Shown here: positions 6,572-13,740 of the stretch, one piece after another | How positions within the stretch are numbered: position 1 is the first letter of the stretch | Layout of the letters: every line of letters starts with the position of its first letter | Assembly (NCBI GenBank): GCA_904419035.1 | Contig: CAJFQL010000041.1 | Coordinates: forward strand, 1 to 17,301 | DNA from: Heritagella caecorum | Lineage (GTDB): Bacteria > Bacillota > Clostridia > Oscillospirales > Acutalibacteraceae | Direction of reading: 5' to 3' | Length of the DNA stretch: 17,301 bases | Notes under the pieces: generated by a model | Seen by the model: the letters and a program-made list of their open reading frames with translations, nothing else | Told to the model about the DNA's origin: nothing | The model's database searches: none | Position numbers and translations under genes: made by a program

Positions 6572-7356
6572 ACGGCCGCCTCTCCTGCCGGCCGGTTTTT
6601 TTCGTACAGAATCTGCAGCCCCTTTATGAGCAGGTCCGGATCATAGGAAAAAGCCCGGCGGCACAGCGGCACCACCAGCCGCCCCAGCCCGCCGGTGGCC
6701 ACCGCCGTGACCGGTTCGCCCAGTTCCTTTTCCACCCGGGCAACAAGGCCGTCCAGCATGGCGGCGGCGCCGTACAGCACCCCCGAACGCATACACGAAA
6801 GGGTGTTGGTGCCAATCATCTTGTCGGGCGTTTCCAAACTGATATTCAGCGGCAGCTGTGACGCCATGGCCGATAGCGCGTCCACCGATACCCGCAGTCC
6901 CGGGATGATCAACCCTCCCAGAAAGCTGCCATCGCGCCCCACCACGGACACCGTCGTGGAGGTGCCCATGTCCACAATGAAAATGGGCTTTTTATACCGG
7001 GCGCTGGCGGCTACGGCATCCACTACGCGGTCGCTGCCCAACTGTCCGGGGTTATCCACCCGCAAATTCAGCCCGGTTTTCACTCCGGCGCCCACGGCCA
7101 GCGGCCGCCGGCCGATCAGGCTTTCGACTGCATCCTGCAAAACGGGGGTTAGCACCGGCACCACCGAAGAGAGGATACCCCCTTCGATGTTTTTCAGGTC
7201 AATGCCCCGCATGGAGCAGATCCCATGGAGCAGCAGTGCGTATTCTTCCGCTGTTTTTACCCGGTCGGTGGCCAGGCGGAACGAATCTTTGCGCGTGCCG
7301 CCATCCATCAGCCCCACGACGATCTGGGTATTGCCGATATCAATCACGAAAATCAT
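6568..7356 (-). CDS. coaX: Type III pantothenate kinase CoaX (canonical copy)
   Basis: CoaX phosphorylates pantothenate to 4'-phosphopantothenate, the first step of CoA synthesis. The 262-residue protein has the ASKHA-fold phosphate loop DIGNT (6-10), the pantothenate/catalytic motif DNPGQLGSDR (101-110, Asp109), DMGTSTTVSV, GGLIIPGLRV, and ATGGLGRLV near the C-terminus. All are as expected for a working CoaX. The ATG at 7356 overlaps the TGA of the preceding coaX-like gene (ATGA), implying translational coupling. In-frame codons upstream belong to that gene. It is the last gene of the P1 hydrolase-coaX-coaX unit. CoaX enzymes are dimers that need a monovalent cation and are not feedback-inhibited by CoA (family knowledge). 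Confidence 0.94.
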   Translation of the reverse strand: MIFVIDIGNTQIVVGLMDGGTRKDSFRLATDRVKTAEEYALLLHGICSMRGIDLKNIEGGILSSVVPVLTPVLQDAVESLIGRRPLAVGAGVKTGLNLRVDNPGQLGSDRVVDAVAASARYKKPIFIVDMGTSTTVSVVGRDGSFLGGLIIPGLRVSVDALSAMASQLPLNISLETPDKMIGTNTLSCMRSGVLYGAAAMLDGLVARVEKELGEPVTAVATGGLGRLVVPLCRRAFSYDPDLLIKGLQILYEKNRPAGEAAV

Positions 7357-8147
7357 GCTTTCACCCCCTGGGTATGGCGGCGGCTGTTTTTCTCGTACAG
7401 TAAACACAGCCCCTGCAGCAAAAGATCCGGTTCTTCGTGGATCACCCGCTGGCAGTACGGCACCACCAGGGATACCAAACTGCCGGTGGCCACCGCTGTG
7501 ACCGGTTCGCCCAATTCGTCTTCCACCCGCTCCAAAATGCCGTCGAGCATGGCGGCGTTGCCGTAAATAGCCCCGGCACGCATACAGTCCATGGTATTGG
7601 TGCCGATCACATGGGCCGGGGGCTCCAAATTGATGTTCAGCGGCAGCTGCGACGCCCGGCGGGACAGCGCATCTACCGCCACCCGCAGCCCCGGAATGAT
7701 CATGCCGCCCCGGTACCGGCCTTGGCCGTCGATCACCGACGCCGTGGTGGCGGTACCCATGTCAAAAATAACCAGGGGCCCGGGGTATTTTTTCCGGGCG
7801 GCCACGGCCACCACCACCAGGTCGCCCCCCAGCTGGGCCGGGTCGTCAATTTGGATTTGCAGCCCGGTTTTCAGCCCCGCTTCCACCAGAATAGGCGTTT
7901 TGCCGGTGAGCCGCGTCACGGCTTCTTTCATTACGGGGCGCAGCATGGGCACCACCGACGACACAATGCCGCCCTCCAGCGCGGCCGGGTCTACCCCGCC
8001 CCTTTGACAGAACCCCCGGAACAGCAGGGCATACTCGTCCGCCGTTTTGGTCCGGTCGGTGCCAAAATGCGACGTAAACACGGCTTTTCCCTGTTCCATG
8101 CACCCCAGCACCGCGTTGGTGTTGCCCATATCAATGGCCAAAATCAT
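7353..8147 (-). CDS. Second, divergent CoaX paralogue (type III pantothenate kinase-like)
   Basis: This 264-residue protein is clearly homologous to its downstream neighbour and collinear with it: DMGNT (6-10), EGGIVSSVVP, GLKTGL, DMGTATTASV, GGMIIPGLRVAVDAL, IYGNAAMLDG. Two signatures are altered. The DNP-x2-LGxDR motif reads DDPAQLGGDLVV (101-112), so Arg110 of the family is Leu while Asp109 is kept. The TGG of the C-terminal nucleotide-binding segment reads TGS (221-223). It overlaps the P1 hydrolase gene by ATGA at 8147 and the canonical coaX by ATGA at 7356. It may be a weakened kinase, a regulatory subunit, or a kinase for a related substrate. Homology is certain; activity is open. Confidence 0.88.
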   Translation of the reverse strand: MILAIDMGNTNAVLGCMEQGKAVFTSHFGTDRTKTADEYALLFRGFCQRGGVDPAALEGGIVSSVVPMLRPVMKEAVTRLTGKTPILVEAGLKTGLQIQIDDPAQLGGDLVVVAVAARKKYPGPLVIFDMGTATTASVIDGQGRYRGGMIIPGLRVAVDALSRRASQLPLNINLEPPAHVIGTNTMDCMRAGAIYGNAAMLDGILERVEDELGEPVTAVATGSLVSLVVPYCQRVIHEEPDLLLQGLCLLYEKNSRRHTQGVKA

Positions 8148-9121
8148 ACGGTTTTCCCCTTCCCTTCCTGTAAATCCCGGGCGGCTTTCAGCCCGTAAGC
8201 GGGTTCGGCCATTTCGGCGGCGCGCACGATGGCGCGTTCCATCACCCAGGCCGCCAAGGTTCCCACCAAGCTAATATCGGCTTGTTCCTGCCCCACCGAC
8301 AGCGCATACACCGTGTCGCCATCAGCCATGGTATGCACCGGGCGAATGGCCCTGGCATACCCGTTGTGGGTCATCCCGGCGATTTTCGAGAGCCGCGGTT
8401 TATCGAACTGTGCGTTAGTAACAATGATACCCAGGGTGGTATTCCCGCCCCACAGCGGCGTTTCGGCTCCGGCCCACCATTCTTCCAGCGTGCCGCTCAA
8501 AGCCCGCCCGTCGGGAGTTAATAGCCCGGCGACAAACCGGTTTGTGCGCCCGTCAAAAATATCCCCCAGGGCGTTCACCGCTACCAGGGCGCCTACTTTG
8601 ACGCGCCCCACTTCCACGGCAAACGTGCCGATGCCGCTTTTCATGGCCCGGCCCATACCCTTTAGTTTCCCGACGGAACACCCGGTACCAGCCCCCACAT
8701 TGCCCTGTAAGGGTGCCTGATACGACGCATGTTCACAGGCACTGTAGGCCATGGCGGCATCGGGCCGCACCTTAGGATCGCCCAGCCCCAAATCAAATAA
8801 GTCACTCTGGCACACCAGCGGCACTTTTGCGACCCCGGTATCAAAACCTATCTCTCTCTCCTCCAGGTACTGCTGTACCCCTCCGGCGGCGTCCAGCCCG
8901 AAAGCCGAGCCTCCCGCCAGCAAAATCCCGTGCACCGCCTGGCAGTCCATCTGCGGCTGCAATAGCTGCGTTTCCCGCGAAGCCGGGCCGCCGCCGCGGA
9001 CTTCGGCCCCACAGGGGGCCGCCTGATCGGGCAGCAGCACGGTACAACCCGTAGCCGCCACCCGGTTTTGTGCATGGCCAACCCGAAAGCCCCCTACATC
9101 CATCAAACCGATTTCTCTCAT
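8144..9121 (-). CDS. P1/S58-family peptidase (DmpA/NylC-type Ntn hydrolase)
   Basis: This 325-residue protein has the hallmarks of the DmpA / BapA / NylC family: MDVGGFRVGHAQ near the N-terminus, GCTVLLP, ILLAGGSAFGLDAAGGV (66-82), and GNVGAGTGCSVGK (140-152). The autoprocessing segment is GGNTTLGIIVTN, where cleavage is expected between Asn227 and Thr228 to expose the Thr nucleophile. Known members cut N-terminal residues, beta-alanyl amides or nylon oligomers. There is no signal peptide, so it is cytoplasmic. The ATG at 9121 has GGGGGAG upstream. The stop overlaps the coaX-like start (ATGA), so the three genes are coupled. Its place in a pantothenate cluster suggests an amide containing beta-alanine as substrate, which is inference. 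Confidence 0.9.
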   Translation of the reverse strand: MREIGLMDVGGFRVGHAQNRVAATGCTVLLPDQAAPCGAEVRGGGPASRETQLLQPQMDCQAVHGILLAGGSAFGLDAAGGVQQYLEEREIGFDTGVAKVPLVCQSDLFDLGLGDPKVRPDAAMAYSACEHASYQAPLQGNVGAGTGCSVGKLKGMGRAMKSGIGTFAVEVGRVKVGALVAVNALGDIFDGRTNRFVAGLLTPDGRALSGTLEEWWAGAETPLWGGNTTLGIIVTNAQFDKPRLSKIAGMTHNGYARAIRPVHTMADGDTVYALSVGQEQADISLVGTLAAWVMERAIVRAAEMAEPAYGLKAARDLQEGKGKTV

Positions 9122-9143
9122 ACGTCTCCCCCTTTCTCATCAC

Positions 9144-9185
9144 AAAAAGCAAAGGGGGAGCTTCCCCGCATCGGGAAAGTCCCCC
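9144..9185 (-). terminator. Terminator-like hairpin between ECF S gene and P1 hydrolase gene
   Basis: On the minus strand GGGGG (9181-9185) pairs with CCCCC (9154-9158), and an inner TTCCC/GGGAA stem encloses a short loop. The tail reads TTTGCTTTTT (9144-9153). It lies 17 bases after the ECF S stop and would end or attenuate transcription before the hydrolase-coaX-coaX unit. No obvious second promoter was found before 9121, so partial read-through is likely. Confidence 0.6.
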
Positions 9186-9201
9186 TGCGGCCCTATTTCG
9201 G

Positions 9202-9825
9202 TCAGGCCGCTTTTCGATTCAGCGTTTTTTGCAGCGCCTTGCACGCCGCCGTGCCCAAAATCAGGCAGGAAGCCGCTTCGGCTACGCCGTTGACCGCCAC
9301 GGAAGCGAGCATAAAGCCAAGCAGGTTTACGCCCATGCCGCCGGTATACCCCGCCGCCTGGGCCATGCCCAGCCACGTCGGGCCAAAAAGCAGATACAGC
9401 GCCGTCATATACAAAATCGTATTGAGGACCGGTGTCAGCAGGCAGCACACCGCCATCCCGATAAGGCGGGTACGGTCGTGCTTTTTCAAAAAGGCATAGA
9501 GTAACCCCGGCAGCCATCCTACCAGAATACGCGGCACCACTGCCAGAAGAAAGGTGTATACGGCGTTTTCCTGCATCAGGGTTGTCCCAATGGCGCTGGT
9601 AAAGGCATTGGCAAAACTGGTAAGGCCAAACACCAGCCCCAACGCCGCCCCAGCCCCCGGGCCCAGAATAACGGCGCCAATCGCCACCGGTACCACGATA
9701 AACGTGATCTGCAGCCCCCAGGGGGTCTGCAAATACCCGATCGGCGTAAAAGCCATCAGCAGAATCAGCGCGATGAGCAGCGCCATTTCGGCCAAAAACA
9801 CAATGCGGTCCCTTTGTTTTTTCAT
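9202..9825 (-). CDS. ECF transporter S component, possibly for pantothenate
   Basis: A 207-residue, very hydrophobic protein with about six membrane segments (roughly 8-32, 40-56, 58-76, 88-112, 119-147, 165-198) and a short basic cytosolic N-terminus. The pattern of Q-I-T-F-x3-P-V-x-I-G-A-x2-L-G-P-x2-G-A-x2-G (39-63), followed by a FGLTS turn, is typical of S (substrate-binding) subunits of energy-coupling-factor vitamin importers. The shared EcfA1/EcfA2/EcfT module is not in the window, as usual for group II systems. Position next to coaX and divergent from coaBC suggests pantothenate or a pantothenate precursor. The sequence itself does not fix the vitamin. The ATG at 9825 has AGGAGG 9 bases upstream. 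Confidence 0.85.
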   Translation of the reverse strand: MKKQRDRIVFLAEMALLIALILLMAFTPIGYLQTPWGLQITFIVVPVAIGAVILGPGAGAALGLVFGLTSFANAFTSAIGTTLMQENAVYTFLLAVVPRILVGWLPGLLYAFLKKHDRTRLIGMAVCCLLTPVLNTILYMTALYLLFGPTWLGMAQAAGYTGGMGVNLLGFMLASVAVNGVAEAASCLILGTAACKALQKTLNRKAA

Positions 9826-9967
9826 ATTCAGTTTCCTCCTGCTGCTGTTCGTTTTGGTTGATACAGCGCGTTTTATAAGGGCCGAATAACCCGCTTTTCC
9901 CTACTTTGTACCTGTCGTTCCGGTTTTTCCGGTTCCGGCGGCACGGGGAAAAGGCGTGCTTCGGTTC
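9826..9967 (-). other. Long 5' leader of the ECF S gene with small hairpins
   Basis: From the predicted start near 9967 to the ATG there are about 140 untranslated bases. They contain a GCACG/CGTGC stem (9941-9959) and a CCGG-loop-CCGG element (9920-9932), then an A-rich stretch and the ribosome binding site. I recognise no known riboswitch (no TPP, FMN, THF or cobalamin core). No open frame of convincing quality lies here. Confidence 0.4.
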
Positions 9968-9973
9968 TGGTTT

Positions 9974-10002
9974 ATCATAGCATGTTCCCCCCGAAAAAGC
10001 AA
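9974..10002 (-). promoter_or_regulatory. Probable promoter of the ECF S gene
   Basis: TTGCTT (9997-10002) and TATGAT (9974-9979) with 17-base spacing on the minus strand. Its -35 box lies only 12 bases from the -35 box of the divergent coaBC promoter, with a GC-rich palindrome between them. Confidence 0.55.
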
Positions 10003-10012
10003 GGCGCGCGCC
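10003..10012. promoter_or_regulatory. Palindrome between divergent coaBC and ECF S promoters
   Basis: GGCGCGCGCC is a perfect 10-bp palindrome exactly between the two outward-facing -35 boxes. This position suits an operator acting on both promoters. Alternating GC can arise by chance in a GC-rich genome, so the role is only a suggestion. Confidence 0.3.
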
Positions 10013-10014
10013 GG

Positions 10015-10043
10015 TTTACGCCCCGGGGGAATTGTGGTATACT
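10015..10043 (+). promoter_or_regulatory. Promoter of coaBC
   Basis: TTTACG (10015-10020) and TATACT (10038-10043) with a 17-base spacer. The start would be near 10050, leaving a short leader of about 35 bases before the coaBC ATG. Confidence 0.72.
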
Positions 10044-10084
10044 AAAATTAGCTTTCTACCGCTTTTGAAAGGAGGCTTTTTCTT

Positions 10085-11287
10085 ATGCTCAAACAAAAAT
10101 GTGTGCTGCTGGGGGTATCCGGCAGTATTGCCATCTATAAAGCCGCGTCGCTGTGTTCGGCGCTGAAAAAACAGGGGGCCGACGTGCACGTGCTCATGAC
10201 GGAAAACGCCACCAAAATGATGAGCCCCGTGATTTTCGAACAGCTCACCGGGAACCGGGCGTGCGTCGATACATTTGACCGCAATTTCCCCTGGCAGGTG
10301 GAACACGTGGCCCTGGCTAAAAAAGCCGATCTGCTGCTGGTGGCCCCGGCGACCGCCAATGTGTGCGCCAAACTGGCCCATGGCATTGCGGACGACATGC
10401 TCACCACCACGGCGCTGGCGTGCACCTGCCCGAAGCTCATCGCCCCGGCCATGAACACCCGTATGTATGAAAACCCCGTCACACAGGAAAATTTAAAAAC
10501 CCTTACCCGCTTTGGCTGGGAGGTCATCACCCCGGCCAGCGGGTACCTGGCGTGCGGCGACACCGGCGCCGGGAAACTGCCGGAACCCGAAACGCTGCTT
10601 GCCCATATTATCCACACCCTTGCCTATCCCCACGACATGCAGGGGCTGCGGGTACTGGTCACCGCCGGCCCGACCCGGGAAGCCATCGACCCGGTGCGGT
10701 ATCTCACAAACCGCTCGACAGGCAAAATGGGGTATGCCATTGCCCGGGCGGCTGCCGGCCGTGGCGCGAAGGTCACGCTCGTCAGCGGCCCCACGGCCCT
10801 ATCTGCCCCGCTGTTTGTGGAAACGGTGCCGGTGGAATCGGCCGATGACATGTTCCGGGAAGTGACCACCCGGGCTGAAAACGCCGATCTGATTATCAAA
10901 GCCGCCGCCGTGGCCGATTACCGGCCCGTGACCGTTGCGGACGACAAGATTAAAAAGAACGACGGCGATATGGCCATCCCGCTGACCCGCACCCGGGATA
11001 TTCTGGGGTATCTGGGGCAGCACCGCCGCCCGGGGCAGGTCTTGTGCGGGTTTTCCATGGAAACGAAAGATATGCTAAATAATTCCCGGCGCAAACTGGA
11101 AAAGAAAAACCTCGACCTGATCGCCGCCAACAATGTCAAAGTGCCCGGCGCGGGCTTTGCGGTGGATACCAACGTGCTCACCCTGATCACCCGGCAAGGG
11201 GAAGAAGAATTGCCCCTGCTTTCCAAAGACGAAGCGGCCCACCGGCTGCTCGATGCCCTACTGCGGCTGAAAAACAAAACAAAATAA
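10085..11287 (+). CDS. coaBC: Bifunctional phosphopantothenoylcysteine decarboxylase / phosphopantothenate-cysteine ligase
   Basis: CoaBC carries out steps two and three of CoA synthesis: CTP-dependent joining of 4'-phosphopantothenate to cysteine (CoaB), then FMN-dependent decarboxylation to 4'-phosphopantetheine (CoaC). The N-terminal CoaC half shows the FMN loop GVSGSIAIYK (10-19), catalytic His74 in EHVALA, APATANV, PAMNTRM (121-127, Asn124), and the flap cysteine Cys157 in ACGDTGAGKLPEP. The CoaB half begins near residue 188 with VTAGPTREAIDPVRYLTNRSTGKMG and includes the ADYRP...KIKK CTP/lysine region and KKNLDLIAANNV. The 400-residue length is normal. AAAGGAGG precedes the ATG. It is monocistronic, divergent from the ECF S-P1-coaX cluster, and completes the route from pantothenate to phosphopantetheine. 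Confidence 0.97.
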   Translation: MLKQKCVLLGVSGSIAIYKAASLCSALKKQGADVHVLMTENATKMMSPVIFEQLTGNRACVDTFDRNFPWQVEHVALAKKADLLLVAPATANVCAKLAHGIADDMLTTTALACTCPKLIAPAMNTRMYENPVTQENLKTLTRFGWEVITPASGYLACGDTGAGKLPEPETLLAHIIHTLAYPHDMQGLRVLVTAGPTREAIDPVRYLTNRSTGKMGYAIARAAAGRGAKVTLVSGPTALSAPLFVETVPVESADDMFREVTTRAENADLIIKAAAVADYRPVTVADDKIKKNDGDMAIPLTRTRDILGYLGQHRRPGQVLCGFSMETKDMLNNSRRKLEKKNLDLIAANNVKVPGAGFAVDTNVLTLITRQGEEELPLLSKDEAAHRLLDALLRLKNKTK

Positions 11288-11290
11288 GCC

Positions 11291-11341
11291 AAAAAAGAAA
11301 AACCGGAAGAACCGCAGGGAAAACGGTTCTTCCGGTTTTTT
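11291..11341. terminator. Bidirectional intrinsic terminator
   Basis: CCGGAAGAACCG (11303-11314) and CGGTTCTTCCGG (11324-11335) form a perfect 12-bp stem with a 9-base loop. Six T follow on the plus strand. An A-rich run before it (11291-11302) gives a T tail on the minus strand. It ends coaBC and, from the other side, the lacI-SDR-membrane protein transcript. Confidence 0.94.
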
Positions 11342-11343
11342 AT

Positions 11344-11904
11344 TTAGTTATAGTAGGGCCCCTGCGATTCGTCATACGCCGGGGGTTCTTTGTCCATCTG
11401 CTGGATGGCCGCCTGGACTCTCGCCACATCGGCCACATTTTCGATGGTCACCCGGGAGGAAATCCGGCTGCCCCGTGACGTATAGAAGCTTTCCGGGAAC
11501 CAGATGGTGCCGTTGCCGTTATTGTGGAATTTAATTTCCATGGGCGGCAGATCCCAGCCGTTGACAATGTTTAATTTATTGCCGGCTTTTACCAGAATGC
11601 GCCGGTTGGTCACCACGTAAAACGTGCGTTTGCGCACCCAGATTTTCTGGATAAAGCGCCCGAACAGCAAATACAGGCCGATTAAAACAAACGGCACCCC
11701 AAACAGCAAAAACGGCAGCGGGGCCCCACCGATAAACACCATGTATTCCCAAAACAGCGAAAAGCCCAACCAGAAAATCGAAAAGAACAGCAAAAACGCA
11801 TCGGCGGGCATAAACAAATTGCCCTTTTCCGGGCGCCCCTGCCACACCACGATTTCCCCCGGCGTTAAATACGGCCGGTAAAATTGCTCCCCTAATTCCT
11901 GCAT
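11344..11904 (-). CDS. Two-TM membrane protein with bacterial PH-like domain, function unknown
   Basis: The 186-residue protein starts with a soluble stretch, YLTPGEIVVWQGRPEKG (12-28). That is the usual LxxGEx(V/I)xWxGxP opening of small bacterial PH-domain membrane proteins. Two hydrophobic segments follow (about 36-58 and 62-84), a basic loop, then a C-terminal beta-rich domain beginning FYVVTNRRILV (95-105). The last 15 residues are polar and Tyr/Pro-rich. No catalytic motif is visible. It follows the SDR gene by 15 bases and precedes the terminator, so it is the last gene of the lacI-SDR transcript. The start has GAGGT 10 bases upstream of the ATG. The PH-like assignment is moderate; the cellular role is not known to me. 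Confidence 0.7.
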   Translation of the reverse strand: MQELGEQFYRPYLTPGEIVVWQGRPEKGNLFMPADAFLLFFSIFWLGFSLFWEYMVFIGGAPLPFLLFGVPFVLIGLYLLFGRFIQKIWVRKRTFYVVTNRRILVKAGNKLNIVNGWDLPPMEIKFHNNGNGTIWFPESFYTSRGSRISSRVTIENVADVARVQAAIQQMDKEPPAYDESQGPYYN

Positions 11905-11919
11905 ACCCCTTGCACCTCT

Positions 11920-12690
11920 TTACGATAATTTCTGCCGCCGCAGCCACATGTCCATCACAAGGCTTTGGGGCAGCAACTTGACGGCCACATGCTGGGCTTT
12001 ATTTAAGAGCCCCAGCGCCGACATATCCCTGCCTTTGTCCGCGTCGCGCAGCGCTTTTTTGACCACGTCTCTCGGATCATACAGCACTTCGTACTTCGTA
12101 ATAATGCGGTTCCCTTCGTGCTGATGGGCAGTCTCAAAGAAATCGGTCTTCACCCAGTACGGGCACACCGCCGTAACGGTGATGCCCCTACTTTTCCATT
12201 CCCGGTTCAGCGCCCGGGAGAAGTTGCGCACGAACACTTTGGTGGATCCATACAGGTTGATGTACGGCAGCGGCTGGAATGCCGAGGCCGACGCCGTGTT
12301 GATTACCTTGCTCCCCGGCGTCAGGTACGGCAAAGCCCGCAGGCACAGCGCCACCACGGCTTTGCAGTTCACGTCGATCATGCGCATGCAGGTCTTTTCG
12401 TCCACTTCTTCCGTGCGGCAGAATTTACCAAACCCCGCGTTATTGATCAGGTACCGGATATCGGGCTTTTCCTCCTGTAGTAGCGCGCCAAATTCTTCAT
12501 AGGCACTCTCGTCCGACAAATCCAGCATCACCGGCCGCACCGGTACCGAAGTCAGTTCGCCCAGTTTTTTCAACTGTTCTTCCCGCCGGGCCACAGCCCA
12601 AATTTCATCGATATCGCTTTTCTGTCCCAGCTGGCGCACATATTCTTTTCCAATCCCGCCGGTTGCCCCGGTTACAATGGCAATTTTCAT
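11920..12690 (-). CDS. Short-chain dehydrogenase/reductase (SDR) family oxidoreductase
   Basis: A classical SDR of 256 residues: the nucleotide-binding TGATGGIG (7-14), LINNAG (81-86), catalytic Ser134 in INTASASA, and the Tyr147-x3-Lys151 pair in YGSTK, 13 residues apart from the Ser as expected. ARR (34-36) at the end of the second strand suggests NADP(H) preference. The C-terminus (PQSLVMDMWLRRQ) resembles SDRs of the DltE/17-beta-HSD-like group, but the substrate cannot be named. I chose the ATG at 12690 with GGGAG 7 bases upstream rather than the longer frame from 12708. It lies 22 bases after lacI in the same direction, so it is probably co-transcribed and may act on the same compound class as the divergent operon. 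Confidence 0.9.
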   Translation of the reverse strand: MKIAIVTGATGGIGKEYVRQLGQKSDIDEIWAVARREEQLKKLGELTSVPVRPVMLDLSDESAYEEFGALLQEEKPDIRYLINNAGFGKFCRTEEVDEKTCMRMIDVNCKAVVALCLRALPYLTPGSKVINTASASAFQPLPYINLYGSTKVFVRNFSRALNREWKSRGITVTAVCPYWVKTDFFETAHQHEGNRIITKYEVLYDPRDVVKKALRDADKGRDMSALGLLNKAQHVAVKLLPQSLVMDMWLRRQKLS

Positions 12691-12712
12691 GCTTTCGCTC
12701 CCTCTCATTTTG

Positions 12713-13705
12713 TCACAGCGAGTCCCGCTCCTGCAAGGGGGCGGTCACTTTTACGCTTTCGGCCTTTTCCCGGCGCAGCAGCCGGCCGGCCAATTTTACA
12801 CACTGTTTGGCCATCTCTTCGATGGGCACGGGCACCGCCGTCAGCGGTACTAAACACGCCCCCCGGTAATCCGGGTCGCCGTTGCCCACCGACAGCACCG
12901 CCACATCGCCGGGCACCCGCAGTCCTCGCCGGTGCAGCACCCGCAAGGCGCCATAGGCCATGGCGTCGGAACAGCAAAACAGGCAGTCCGGCCGGTATAG
13001 TAGCAGTTTTTCGCAGGCACGCTCCCCCCCGCTGATGCTGTTTTCCTCCTGTACCCACCGTTTGGGCGGCACCGCATAGCCGGCTTTGGCCATATGTTGG
13101 GCAAAGCTGTCGTCCCGGCGGGCAATCTCGGCGTACCGGGACCGGGCTGTGATCACCCCGGGGCGATGTTTGCCTTTTTGCAACAGCGCATCGGCGGCCG
13201 TTTTGCCAATTTGCCCGTCGTCGGCACACACGCACACAAATCCTTTGACCCGGCGGTTATAAATCACCACGGGAAAAACCGGCGGATGCGCTTCCAGCCA
13301 CGCCAAATCCCCCGGGGCGGCATTGGCCAGAATCGCGGCGTGAAACCGCCCGCCTCCCAGAAATTCGGGGTTTTCCGCCAGGTGGCCGGGGGAATAGGGC
13401 TGCACTTCCAGGGTCATGTCCTCCTGGGGCAAGATGGGGAACGCCCCCTGCAAAAACCGGGTGAGGAAGACAATGCGCCGGTCATCAGCCCAAAAGAGCG
13501 CCAGCCGCAGCGGCCCCGTCCCCTTTTGGCCCCGCAAAAAGCGGGCTTCCGCACTGGGCCGGTACCCCAGTTCCCGGGCGGCCTGCTCCACTTTGAGCCG
13601 GGTTTTGTCGGAGATATGACGCTGCTGCGCTTTGCCCGCCAGCACAATCGACGCCGTGCTGGGCGAAACCCCCGCTTTTCTTGCGACATCCCGTATGGTA
13701 GCCAT
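12713..13705 (-). CDS. LacI/GalR-family transcriptional regulator
   Basis: The N-terminus TIRDVARKAGVSPSTASIVLAGKAQQRHISDKTRLKVEQAARELGYRPSAEAR is a standard LacI-type helix-turn-helix plus hinge helix (given here by its boundaries, residues 3-55). It is followed by a periplasmic-binding-protein-like effector domain up to residue 330, with CLFCCSDAMAYGALRVLHRRGLRVPGDVAVLSVG as the usual late landmark. The start is the ATG at 13705 with AGGGGG upstream; a GTG 9 bases earlier in frame is possible. Its own consensus promoter lies back-to-back with that of the hydrolase-AtuA operon, and palindromes with a central CG sit between. It most likely represses that operon and itself. The effector need not be a sugar; the pocket cannot be read by eye. 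Confidence 0.93.
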   Translation of the reverse strand: MATIRDVARKAGVSPSTASIVLAGKAQQRHISDKTRLKVEQAARELGYRPSAEARFLRGQKGTGPLRLALFWADDRRIVFLTRFLQGAFPILPQEDMTLEVQPYSPGHLAENPEFLGGGRFHAAILANAAPGDLAWLEAHPPVFPVVIYNRRVKGFVCVCADDGQIGKTAADALLQKGKHRPGVITARSRYAEIARRDDSFAQHMAKAGYAVPPKRWVQEENSISGGERACEKLLLYRPDCLFCCSDAMAYGALRVLHRRGLRVPGDVAVLSVGNGDPDYRGACLVPLTAVPVPIEEMAKQCVKLAGRLLRREKAESVKVTAPLQERDSL

Positions 13706-13740
13706 GTACCCCACCCCCTTTTCACTGGTTTGCTGCCCTC

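Noticed and set aside
9826..10000. Known vitamin riboswitch (TPP, FMN, THF, cobalamin) before the ECF S gene
   Set aside because: None of the conserved cores of these classes is visible; only small hairpins are present.
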